Shown: one piece after another, positions 7,257 to 13,281 of the stretch
How the letters are laid out: every line of letters begins with the position of its first letter
How positions within the stretch are numbered: position 1 is the stretch's first letter
From: Salinibacterium sp.
GTDB taxonomy: Bacteria; Actinomycetota; Actinomycetes; Actinomycetales; Microbacteriaceae
Assembly (NCBI GenBank): GCA_004297555.1
Contig: SCSV01000085.1
Location: 1 to 13,281, forward strand
Direction: 5' to 3'
Length of the DNA: 13,281 nt
The notes under the pieces: generated by a model
Seen by the model: the letters and a program-made list of their open reading frames with translations, nothing else
Database searches by the model: none
Told to the model about the DNA's origin: nothing
Program-made: the position numbers and the translations under genes

Positions 7257-9319
7257 TGGAGGCCATCTAGCTCCCGCTCTATCCCCGACTTGTTGGGAAA
7301 CCAGAACTTATCGCCGGCAATGAAGGCGAGGGACGGCACGATCAGCGTGCGCACCACAAGCGTGTCGAGTAGTACGCCGATGCACACGATGATCCCGATC
7401 TGGGTGAGTGTGATCAGGGGCAGCACACCGAGCACCGCGAACACAGCGGCTAGGAGGATCCCCGCACTGGTAATCACTCCGCCGGTCGAGGACAGCGCGC
7501 GCACCATGCCCGTGCGAGTTCCGTGTTCCCGCGCTTCCTCCCGCGCCCGCGTGACGAGAAAAATGTTGTAGTCGACGCCGAGAGCCACGAGGAACAAGAA
7601 ACTGAATAGCACGACATTGGTGTCGATCGCAGGGAAGCCGAATATCGATTGGAACAACACCCAGCTCGCGCCGAGGCTGGCGAAGAAGCTCGCGACCACC
7701 GTGACCAGGAGAAGCGCCGGCGCGACGAGCGCGCGCAACACCAGCACAAGCACCAGAAAAACGAGTCCGAGGATGAGCGGGATGATCAGATCCTGGTCAT
7801 GGGTCTGGGCGGCATTCACATCGAGGGTTTGCGCGTCGAGCCCGCCAACCAAGGCATCCGCTCCTTTTACCTCGTGCAGGGTCGTGCGCAAGTCGGCGAT
7901 GATTTTGAACGCTTTGCTGGTCTCGGCCGCGGCGTCGAGAGTAACGCCCAGCTGAGTGATCCCTCCGCCACTCGAGCCCACGCGCACGGAGTCAATCCCG
8001 GGCACGTCTTTCGCGGCCGCGACCACGGCATCAACAGACGGACTATTTGCAATGACGATTGCGGGTGATCCACTGCCGGCGGAGAATGCTGCAGCGAGTA
8101 CATCCTGTCCTCGCACGGCTTCGGGTACTGAAGTGAACTTCTCACTCTGCGCCAGGCCTATCCGGATCTGCGGCACCCCGGAGGCCGCCAGTCCGCCGAG
8201 TAGAAGTGCCCCGATGATGGCGACGACGACCGGTCGTTTCGCCACGAGCAGTCCCACGCGGTTCCAGACACCCTTCTCTGCGCTGGGCTCTGTGCCGAAC
8301 CGCGGCACGTAAGGCCAGAAGAGACCTCGGCCGAAGAGTACGAGCACTGCAGGAAGTAGCACCAGCGCAAAGAGCATCGCGATCACGATGCCGGTCGCGC
8401 AAGCGATACCGAGCGCCCGGTTTCCTTCGAGACTCGCGAATAACAGAGTGAGAAGGGAGAGCGCCACACAGCTCCCGCTCGCGATGATCGCCGGACCGGC
8501 GCCGCGCAGCGCCACCGCCATGGCCTCGCGGCGATCCTGATGGGTGCGCAACTCGTCGCGGTAACGTGCGATGAGCAGCAGGGCGTAGTTGGTGCCCGCG
8601 CCGAAAACGAGCACAGAAAGGATGCCCGTGACCGAGGCATCGAGTGCGATCCCTGCCATCGCGGCGACCCGCGTCGCGACGATGCTCGCCAGCCCATCGG
8701 CCAGCCCGACCACAGCCAGCGGCACGAGCCAGAGCCAGGGAGAGCGGTAGGTCACTAGAAGCAGAAGCGCGACGACAATGACCGTCGTGAGCAACAGGGT
8801 GAAGTCGGCGCCCTTGAAGACTGCCGCCACGTCCACAGCGAAGCCTTCGGGCCCGGTCAGCAGAGCCGTGACACCCTTGGGCAGATCTTCGTTCGCGATG
8901 CTGCGCAGCTGTGCGGCGCGATCTGCCTGCTCGGCCACGTCGGTCAACTCGTCAAGGGGAACGATCACCACGGCGGCAGTCTTGTCGCCGGACACCGTCG
9001 GCGGCGGTACGGTACCACTCGCGGAGAGGTCGGCGAGTCGGGTCGTGCGACCCATGATGGCCGCAATGTCGCTGGTGCTGAGCGCGCCACCATCGCGGCT
9101 GAATACGAGCAACGCACTCGTGCCGTCAGCGCCGGGCAAAGTATCTTGCAGCCCAGCGACACGTGCTGATTCGGCTGAGGCCGGCAAGCCAACCCCGGGG
9201 GAAGTGCTGCCTTCACCTCCTGACCCGAGTGCGAAGACGGCGCCTGCGGTGAGAGCAACGGCGGTGAGGACCATCCACGAGGTGCGCCGACCAACAATGA
9301 AGTTCGTTATGTGACGCAT
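7253..9319 (-). CDS. MMPL family RND-type transporter
   Basis: A 688-residue inner-membrane protein with the duplicated MMPL layout: TM1 at about 14-31, a first extracytoplasmic porter loop (about 33-170), TM2-6 (about 172-330), TM7 (about 358-378), a second porter loop (about 380-505), then TM8-12 to about 670. MMPL proteins export lipids, drugs or other hydrophobic molecules using the proton gradient. The proton-relay GxxxDY motif is intact in the second half (Asp583-Tyr584). In the first half it reads TNY, with Asn244 where Asp is expected, before Tyr245. The sequence resembles the actinobacterial YdfJ/ActII-3 branch, and the substrate cannot be inferred. ATG 9319 is preceded by a G-rich Shine-Dalgarno (AGGGGG) and by the palindrome described separately. 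No regulator for it is encoded in the window. Confidence 0.92.
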   Translation of the reverse strand: MRHITNFIVGRRTSWMVLTAVALTAGAVFALGSGGEGSTSPGVGLPASAESARVAGLQDTLPGADGTSALLVFSRDGGALSTSDIAAIMGRTTRLADLSASGTVPPPTVSGDKTAAVVIVPLDELTDVAEQADRAAQLRSIANEDLPKGVTALLTGPEGFAVDVAAVFKGADFTLLLTTVIVVALLLLVTYRSPWLWLVPLAVVGLADGLASIVATRVAAMAGIALDASVTGILSVLVFGAGTNYALLLIARYRDELRTHQDRREAMAVALRGAGPAIIASGSCVALSLLTLLFASLEGNRALGIACATGIVIAMLFALVLLPAVLVLFGRGLFWPYVPRFGTEPSAEKGVWNRVGLLVAKRPVVVAIIGALLLGGLAASGVPQIRIGLAQSEKFTSVPEAVRGQDVLAAAFSAGSGSPAIVIANSPSVDAVVAAAKDVPGIDSVRVGSSGGGITQLGVTLDAAAETSKAFKIIADLRTTLHEVKGADALVGGLDAQTLDVNAAQTHDQDLIIPLILGLVFLVLVLVLRALVAPALLLVTVVASFFASLGASWVLFQSIFGFPAIDTNVVLFSFLFLVALGVDYNIFLVTRAREEAREHGTRTGMVRALSSTGGVITSAGILLAAVFAVLGVLPLITLTQIGIIVCIGVLLDTLVVRTLIVPSLAFIAGDKFWFPNKSGIERELDGLH

Positions 9320-9326
9320 GATCCCC

Positions 9327-9347
9327 CTACTTCAACAAGTGAACTAG
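9327..9347. promoter_or_regulatory. Palindromic operator-like site upstream of the MMPL gene
   Basis: CTACTTCA, five bases, then TGAACTAG: the arms pair at 7 of 8 positions over 21 bases. The site starts 8 bases upstream of the MMPL start codon and overlaps its ribosome binding region. This size and symmetry suit a dimeric regulator such as a TetR-family protein, which often controls MMPL pumps. No such regulator gene is in the window. Confidence 0.4.
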
Positions 9348-9373
9348 TAATCTCGCGAATCATCTTCCCTCGG

Positions 9374-9390
9374 TAGCACGGCCTTAGCAC
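9374..9390. repeat. Direct repeat TAGCAC, one helical turn apart
   Basis: TAGCAC occurs at 9374-9379 and again at 9385-9390, an 11-base step that puts both copies on one face of the helix. They lie in the short gap between the XRE antitoxin stop and the MMPL start, possibly within the MMPL promoter region. Chance occurrence is possible for a six-base word. Confidence 0.2.
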
Positions 9391-9394
9391 CTCT

Positions 9395-9700
9395 TTAGGC
9401 GATCTGGATACGTCGATCGCCAATCTCAACTTCGACGTGCAGTCGACCACCGACGGCTTCGACATAGCGACGAAGCGTATCGACTTGGGTGCGCTCGATG
9501 TCGCCGTGTTCGAGGCGCGAGACACGGTTCTGGCTGACGTCGAGCACGTCCGCTAGCTCCACCTGGGTGAGGCCGAGGGCTTCACGAAGTTCTCGCAGTT
9601 GGTATGCGCGCACCTCATCGAGCATCCGTCTCTTGTGCTCGTCAACTGCGGCGCGATCGACCGAACGGTTCGCAATTACGTCGGCCAAGGACTTTGCCAT
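9395..9700 (-). CDS. HigA-like XRE-family antitoxin (toxin partner decayed)
   Basis: A 101-residue DNA-binding antitoxin. Residues 1-35 form an N-terminal helical arm beginning MAKSLADVIANR. A Cro/C1-type helix-turn-helix follows at about 36-66 (LGLTQVELADVLDVSQNRVSRLE), and the tail ends in a short beta region, VEVEIGDRRIQIA. This pattern is familiar from actinobacterial RelE/HigB-HigA pairs, where the antitoxin follows the toxin. I chose ATG 9700 because AAGGAG lies 7 bases upstream and the conserved MAKSL start begins there. A longer frame to 9784 merely reads through the remnant toxin in another frame. The start overlaps the stop of the 41-codon frame upstream by one base. It probably still represses its own promoter. 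Confidence 0.85.
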   Translation of the reverse strand: MAKSLADVIANRSVDRAAVDEHKRRMLDEVRAYQLRELREALGLTQVELADVLDVSQNRVSRLEHGDIERTQVDTLRRYVEAVGGRLHVEVEIGDRRIQIA

Positions 9701-9825
9701 CAGCTCTCTCCTTTCAAGCTCTCCAGGTGTTCGTCGAATCGAACCACCGGCTCGTGTGAGTTCCGGTCCAATTCGAGCAGCCACCCCTCGACGAGCTTGA
9801 AACCTGGTTCTCGCGCCGATGCCAC
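9700..9825 (-). pseudogene. Internally deleted RelE/HigB-type toxin remnant
   Basis: A 41-codon frame starts at GTG 9825, with GAGGG spaced 6 bases upstream, and ends in a TGA that overlaps the antitoxin ATG. Its first part contains VEGWLLELDRNSHE, like the amino end of RelE/HigB-type toxins (an EVxxWLxxLD type of start). Its last part, RFDEHLESLKG, is like the carboxyl end of the same toxins. The 70-80 residues normally between them, which hold the catalytic core, are missing. The simplest reading is an in-frame internal deletion that removed toxicity but kept translation coupling to the antitoxin. The family assignment rests on remembered family patterns and a short sequence. Confidence 0.55.
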
Positions 9826-9838
9826 CTTACACCCTCTA

Positions 9839-9850
9839 GGTTGTATTACC
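9839..9850 (-). promoter_or_regulatory. Possible promoter and dyad operator of the remnant toxin/antitoxin operon
   Basis: GGTTGTATTACC is an imperfect dyad with GGT/ACC arms. On the minus strand it contains TAATAC, a possible -10, located before the GAGGG ribosome binding site and GTG 9825. XRE antitoxins usually bind a dyad at this place. I see no convincing -35. Confidence 0.3.
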
Positions 9851-9879
9851 CGTGAGTTGTTGGGGCTTCCGATCCTATG

Positions 9880-9907
9880 CAGTCCCTGTGGCCGGAAAAG
9901 AGGACTG
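9880..9907 (-). terminator. Inverted repeat just after hepT, weak terminator candidate
   Basis: CAGTCC (9880-9885) and GGACTG (9902-9907) form a perfect 6-base stem with a 16-base loop immediately downstream of the hepT stop. There is no run of T after the stem in the direction of transcription and the loop is long, so termination is doubtful. Confidence 0.2.
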
Positions 9908-10237
9908 TCAGGGTTGGTTGAGCAGTTCCGCTTCTAGCGCTGCTTGGAACTGCGGGAGATCCTGCTCAACCGTGGCACGAATGATGTTGAGGTCGACGAA
10001 GGCATAGCCGTGGGCAATTCGGTTACGAGTCGCCCAGACGACGGGCCATTGATCGCCGAAGACCCTGTCCCGAAGATCCAGGCTCGCCGTTGAGATTGCT
10101 TCGATCGCGGCAGCAAGCCGGAGGCTCACCGCGTCAGCCACGACCTGATCGGACATGTCTGCCCTGTCGAGATGGCTGTGAAGCATGCGCAGATGTTCGA
10201 GCGCATCGCCAACCAGTTCGATGTCGCTCCTGCTCAC
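9908..10237 (-). CDS. hepT: HepT-like HEPN toxin (DUF86)
   Basis: A 109-residue all-helical HEPN-domain protein. The diagnostic R-x4-H-x-Y motif is complete in RNRIAHGY (Arg71, His76, Tyr78). HepT toxins are RNases, and the motif tyrosine is the site that the partner MntA inactivates by adding AMP groups. The GTG start at 10237 overlaps the TGA of the upstream nucleotidyltransferase gene by 4 bases (GTGA), so the pair is translated as a unit with the antitoxin first, the normal order for this family. Nothing looks broken, and length fits the family. Confidence 0.92.
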   Translation of the reverse strand: MSRSDIELVGDALEHLRMLHSHLDRADMSDQVVADAVSLRLAAAIEAISTASLDLRDRVFGDQWPVVWATRNRIAHGYAFVDLNIIRATVEQDLPQFQAALEAELLNQP

Positions 10238-10722
10238 AGCGGCACCGCTTCCGTGAGAACACGTTCGGCCAGATTCTCGCGGAGCGTTCCGACCGGCACC
10301 AGATCAACTTTCGCGCCGACAATTTGCGACAACTCGATCTCAAGACGACCCAAGTCGAATAGCGTCACTCCTTCGGCAAGGTCTGCCAGCAAGTCGATGT
10401 CGGAGTTGGGGGTGTCCTCACCGCGAGCAACGCTGCCGAACACTCTCACATTGCGCACCCCGGCCGCCGCCGTGAGTTGCAGGATTGCCGCGCGATTCTG
10501 TTGAACGGCGCGACCCAGCGGGGTCTGCCCATGAAATCGGAGCAGTCGGGATACTTCGGGTTGGCTGCGCCCGATCGCGTTCGCGATCTGCCGTTGAGTT
10601 AGGCCAGCTGCGGCACCGGCCCGCGCGGCCCCGACCAGTAGTCGACGCGAGCGTTCGTGCAACTCATCCGCGGCGCGAGCGTCTTTGTTGAGTCGCGAGA
10701 GAACTCCAGATTGCGAGGTCAT
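10234..10722 (-). CDS. mntA: MntA-like nucleotidyltransferase antitoxin with N-terminal HTH
   Basis: A 162-residue protein with two parts. Residues about 25-65 form an XRE-like helix-turn-helix (GLTQRQIANAIGRSQPEVSRLL). Residues about 75-162 form a minimal nucleotidyltransferase with GSVARGE (from Gly96), Asp108 and Asp110 in SDIDLL, and the third metal ligand Asp140 in KVDLV. All catalytic positions are present. Known MntA proteins transfer AMP to the HepT tyrosine and so neutralise it. The added DNA-binding domain suggests that it also represses the operon. I chose ATG 10722 over the longer frame from 10782, because the extension overlaps the DUF2461 gene and a -10 element lies just before 10722. 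Confidence 0.9.
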   Translation of the reverse strand: MTSQSGVLSRLNKDARAADELHERSRRLLVGAARAGAAAGLTQRQIANAIGRSQPEVSRLLRFHGQTPLGRAVQQNRAAILQLTAAAGVRNVRVFGSVARGEDTPNSDIDLLADLAEGVTLFDLGRLEIELSQIVGAKVDLVPVGTLRENLAERVLTEAVPL

Positions 10723-10736
10723 ATAGTAAATGCTAT
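10723..10736 (-). promoter_or_regulatory. Leaderless promoter and palindrome of mntA-hepT
   Basis: On the minus strand TAGCAT (10735-10730) fits a TAnnnT -10, and its end is 7 bases before the mntA ATG, so the mRNA would be leaderless. The same bases form an imperfect palindrome, ATAG(TAAATG)CTAT, which could be the site bound by the HTH of MntA. No Shine-Dalgarno is visible before the ATG. Confidence 0.4.
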
Positions 10737-10756
10737 CAAGACGGCAGAACCTATGA

Positions 10757-11398
10757 CTAGCGGCGGGCCATCTCCGTCGCACCGACGTGCTCGTCGAGCC
10801 ACGAGCTGAGCGGCTTCGCTCCGCGCAGGGCGTCGACGATGTGAGTCTTCGCGTCCGCGGTGAACAGCCAGTCGTCGACGGGCCACTGCTTCCAGGCGGT
10901 GAGGCTCTTGTTGCGCAGCAGGTCCGCGCGCGGGTGGTCAGCGGAGTAGCCGCGGGGTGCGGTCTTCAGGGCGTCGTGCACGACGATCTCGATCCCCTTG
11001 CTTTCGACGTCGGCGAGCGCCCGGCGCAGTGCTTCGCCGCTGCGGTCATCCGCCACCGCATTTCTGTAGCGCTCCAGTTGGTCGGGCGCCATGGTGTGGC
11101 ATCCGACGCCGACACCGAGTCCGCGGGCGGAGAGTTGCAGGTATCCGCCGTGGTGCAGCATGGCGCTGATGGAGGTCTTGTAGGGCGACTTGTCGTTGCT
11201 GAACCTGATGTCGCGGTTGGGCCGGAACAGTTTGCTTTCGCCGAACTCGCCCTCGAGTTCTTCGAGCAGCGCATTCATCGGCGGTAGCACTTCGGTGTCG
11301 TACACGGCCTTGTGCTGGAGCCAGTAGTCGCGGGAGTTGTCGGCCTCGAGGCCTCGGTAGAAGTCGATTGCGGCGGGGGAGAAGCCGGTGAATGCCAT
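10757..11398 (-). CDS. DUF2461 domain protein
   Basis: A 213-residue soluble protein of the DUF2461 family (TIGR02453-like), function unknown. Recognisable features are the opening FSPAAIDFYRGLEADNSRDYWLQHK, then FRPNRDIRFSNDKSPYKT at about residues 61-78, a YLQLSARGLGVGVG stretch, and a late WLFTADAKTHIVDAL segment. Length fits the family. ATG 11398 is preferred because the conserved sequence begins there and GAGG lies about 8 bases upstream. A longer frame up to 11659 would run over the divergent TfoX gene. It is probably a core gene and sits outside the conflict island. Confidence 0.85.
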   Translation of the reverse strand: MAFTGFSPAAIDFYRGLEADNSRDYWLQHKAVYDTEVLPPMNALLEELEGEFGESKLFRPNRDIRFSNDKSPYKTSISAMLHHGGYLQLSARGLGVGVGCHTMAPDQLERYRNAVADDRSGEALRRALADVESKGIEIVVHDALKTAPRGYSADHPRADLLRNKSLTAWKQWPVDDWLFTADAKTHIVDALRGAKPLSSWLDEHVGATEMARR

Positions 11399-11453
11399 TC
11401 CACGATCCTCGCCCTTTGGTGCGCGCGCCCACAAGGTCGGGTAGAAAAGGCTC
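11399..11453. promoter_or_regulatory. Divergent promoter region between DUF2461 and TfoX genes
   Basis: These 55 bases separate two diverging start codons and must hold both promoters or leaders. A purine-rich TAGAAAAGG (11442-11450) ends 3 bases before the TfoX ATG and could be either a ribosome binding site or a poor -10 of a leaderless start. I cannot decide which. Confidence 0.3.
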
Positions 11454-11810
11454 ATGGAGATTCCGAGGCCGAGGGATGAGGACCGCGCCCTGTTCGCGGA
11501 GGTGATGCCCGACTCGGCGGAGGTGCTGGTGAAGCCGATGTTCGGCAACCTGGGTGCGTTCGTGAACGGCAACATGTTCGCGGGGCTTTTCGGTTCGACG
11601 ATCGGCGTGCGGGTGCTCGCGGATGCGACGCGAGCGGAGTTCGCGGACACCCCGGGCACGCGCTCGTTCGGCCCGAGCGAGCGACCGATGAAGGACTACG
11701 TTGGTCTGCCCGCAGATTGGGATGCCGACCGCTTGCGCGATGCGGTCGAGACGGCGTTCGCGGAGGTGCGCGCGCTGCCGCCGAAGGCGCCCAAGGCTAA
11801 GAAGCCCTAG
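11454..11810 (+). CDS. TfoX/Sxy N-terminal domain protein
   Basis: A 118-residue protein matching the TfoX N-terminal domain: KPMFGNLGAFVNGNMFAGLFG (residues 27-47) is the family hallmark, and a MKDYVGLP segment near residue 80 is also typical. The C-terminal helix-turn-helix-like half of TfoX/Sxy competence regulators is absent, as in most actinobacterial members, so a competence role should not be assumed. The tail is Lys/Pro rich. Its TAG stop shares the palindrome CTAG with the stop of the convergent antiporter gene. Confidence 0.85.
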   Translation: MEIPRPRDEDRALFAEVMPDSAEVLVKPMFGNLGAFVNGNMFAGLFGSTIGVRVLADATRAEFADTPGTRSFGPSERPMKDYVGLPADWDADRLRDAVETAFAEVRALPPKAPKAKKP

Positions 11811-13258
11811 GCCTCGAACAGTTCGGCGAGGTCGCGCTCGCCGCCGACCAGCGTGAGTACGGCATCCCCCGCTTGCAGTCGGGTGTTGGGCCCGACCGGC
11901 AGCAGCCGGCCCGATCGCCGCACCATGCTGATCCAGCCGTCGTCGCCGAGTTCGAGTTCGCTGATGGTGCTGCCGTCGGCGGGGGAGCCGGGGGCGACGA
12001 TGTGCCGCTCAAGCCCTTGCGGTTCTTCGTTGAAGCGCAGGTCGAGCGTCCACGGTCGCGGTTCGACGATGCGCATGGGCACGCGCAGCACGGTCGCGAG
12101 GTACGGCACGAGCCCACCTTGCAGCACCACGGAGACCAGCACGACGATGAAGATGATCGCGTAGATGCGCTCGGCCCCCGGCACGTGCGCGCTCAGGATG
12201 AACATGCCGAGCAGAATCGGCACCGCGCCTTTGAGCCCGGCCCAGAGCACGAACGCCCGCTCGCCGAGCCGGAGTTTGATCGGCACGATGAGCAGCCCGA
12301 CGAGCACTGGCCGGATCACGAAGATCAGTAGGGCGGCGAGCCCGAGCCCGGTCCAGAGCACGTCCGGCCGCACGACGTCTTCGAGACGGATGCTCAGCCC
12401 GAGCACCGTGAAGGCGATGATCTCGGCGAGGCTCGCCATGCCCGCACTGAACCGCTCGACTTCGCGCTTGTAAGGGGCGCGCAGGTCGCCGATCATGATT
12501 CCGGCGATGAACACGGCGAGAAATCCCGAGCCGTGCAGCAGCGTCGCGGCGGCGTAGATGAGCCCTGCGACGGCGAGGGTGCGCAGCGAGTAGAGCGCTT
12601 CGTTGGGCAGCGGGGCCCGGCGCATGATCGCGGAGAGCAGGAAGCCGCCGGCGATCCCGATCGCCGCGCCGACCGCGAGTTGCAGGCCGAACTCGCCGAA
12701 GCCCTGGCCAACCGCAGTCCAACCCGTTCCGGTGACGGCGAGCAGCGCGACCATGAGGGCGATGCCGACCGGGTCGTTCGCGCCCGACTCGCCTTCGAGT
12801 ATCGTGCCGGCCCGCCCGGAGATCTCGCGCTTGCCGAGGATCGAGAAGACCACGGCGGGATCGGTCGGGGCGAGCGCGGCGCCGATCAAGAGCGACGCCG
12901 ACCAGTCGAAGCCGAACAGAAAGTGCGCAACGAGGGCGAGCCCGGCTGCCGTGACCGCGGTGCCGGCGACGCCGATCCAGGCGATCGCGCCGCCCGCCGT
13001 GCGCAGCCGCAGGAGCCCGATGTGCATTCCGCCGTCGAACAGAATCAGCACGAGAGCAACGGTGACGATGCGCTGGTTCGCCTCGAGTGGCGACGCGCCG
13101 AGGGCCGGCACGAAGTACGCGGCAGCGGCGGACGCCATGAGCACGAGCGCGGGCGTGGGAACCCTCGTCCATTTGCTGACGAGGTTCGCGAACACCGCGA
13201 GCAGGAGTGCACTCGCCACGATGAGCACGGTGAGGGCGAATGGCTCGATGTCGGTCAT
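11807..13258 (-). CDS. CPA1-type cation/proton antiporter with C-terminal RCK_C domain
   Basis: A 483-residue inner-membrane antiporter that exchanges Na+ or K+ for protons. About 12-13 hydrophobic segments fill residues 1-390. The hallmark residues are Thr132-Asp133-Pro134 in APTDPAVVFS and Asn161-Asp162 in ESGANDPVGIAL, the electroneutral ND pair of CPA1 carriers. Residues about 408-483 look like a cytosolic TrkA-C (RCK_C) domain, seen in the CvrA/KhaP-like K+/H+ antiporter branch, where it senses ligands. K+ is therefore the better guess, but selectivity cannot be read from sequence. ATG 13258 gives a short amino end before TM1; only 23 bases of upstream sequence are in the window, so the start could lie further out. 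The gene is visibly GC-richer than the region left of 10.7 kb. Confidence 0.92.
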   Translation of the reverse strand: MTDIEPFALTVLIVASALLLAVFANLVSKWTRVPTPALVLMASAAAAYFVPALGASPLEANQRIVTVALVLILFDGGMHIGLLRLRTAGGAIAWIGVAGTAVTAAGLALVAHFLFGFDWSASLLIGAALAPTDPAVVFSILGKREISGRAGTILEGESGANDPVGIALMVALLAVTGTGWTAVGQGFGEFGLQLAVGAAIGIAGGFLLSAIMRRAPLPNEALYSLRTLAVAGLIYAAATLLHGSGFLAVFIAGIMIGDLRAPYKREVERFSAGMASLAEIIAFTVLGLSIRLEDVVRPDVLWTGLGLAALLIFVIRPVLVGLLIVPIKLRLGERAFVLWAGLKGAVPILLGMFILSAHVPGAERIYAIIFIVVLVSVVLQGGLVPYLATVLRVPMRIVEPRPWTLDLRFNEEPQGLERHIVAPGSPADGSTISELELGDDGWISMVRRSGRLLPVGPNTRLQAGDAVLTLVGGERDLAELFEA

Positions 13259-13281
13259 CCGCCGACCAAGCGTGGTGTGCC

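Noticed and set aside
9395..9784. Antitoxin starting at 9784
   Set aside because: The first 28 residues come from the toxin remnant read in another frame; ATG 9700 has a good AAGGAG.
10757..11659. DUF2461 gene starting at 11659
   Set aside because: The extra 87 codons overlap the divergent TfoX gene and are Ser/Ala-rich without conservation; ATG 11398 has a ribosome binding site and the family start.
12009..13172. Minus-strand frame of 387 codons within the antiporter gene
   Set aside because: It is an out-of-frame reading of the antiporter, extremely rich in Arg and Ala, with no domain.
1..13281. CRISPR array, tRNA or rRNA gene, insertion sequence or attachment site
   Set aside because: I looked for spaced direct repeats, tRNA-like cloverleaf arms near gene ends, transposase or integrase motifs and terminal inverted repeats, and found none that I could support.

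Overview
The window is high-GC DNA with GTG and TTG starts, tight gene packing and leaderless-looking promoters. This fits a high-GC actinobacterium. A member of the Microbacteriaceae is my guess from protein style, not something I could check. By eye, the right end (antiporter) is richer in GC than the left and middle.

Layout from left to right. (1) Bases 1-3236 on the plus strand hold the 3' end of sbcD and a complete sbcC, the Mre11/Rad50-like DNA-end-processing nuclease. (2) Bases 3300-5933 on the plus strand form a compact three-gene cassette with its own probable promoter. It encodes a MazG-like nucleotide pyrophosphohydrolase, a GIY-YIG nuclease fused to a DUF2075-type superfamily 1 helicase, and a stand-alone 3'-phosphatase resembling the phosphatase half of T4 polynucleotide kinase. 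This is the best candidate here for an undescribed nucleic-acid conflict or repair system. (3) A Fic-domain AMP-transferase (minus strand, 5934-7163) abuts the cassette tail to tail. Repeated ACTTAG elements lie in its promoter. (4) An MMPL/RND-type membrane transporter (7253-9319, minus) has a palindromic operator-like site just upstream of its start. (5) Next come two toxin-antitoxin loci, both on the minus strand. The first is a HigA-like XRE antitoxin whose toxin gene survives only as a 41-codon, internally deleted remnant. The second is a complete HepT/MntA pair whose MntA carries an extra N-terminal helix-turn-helix. (6) Bases 10757-13258 look like ordinary chromosome: a DUF2461 protein, a TfoX N-terminal domain protein and a CPA1-type cation/proton antiporter with a C-terminal RCK_C domain.

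Nucleic-acid or protein-modifying conflict genes fill most of 3.3-10.7 kb, between sbcCD and the DUF2461/TfoX/antiporter block, so this stretch reads as a defence or toxin-antitoxin island. I see no integrase, transposase, tRNA, CRISPR array or attachment site in it. Intergenic gaps are all short, and no stretch over 300 bases lacks a gene.
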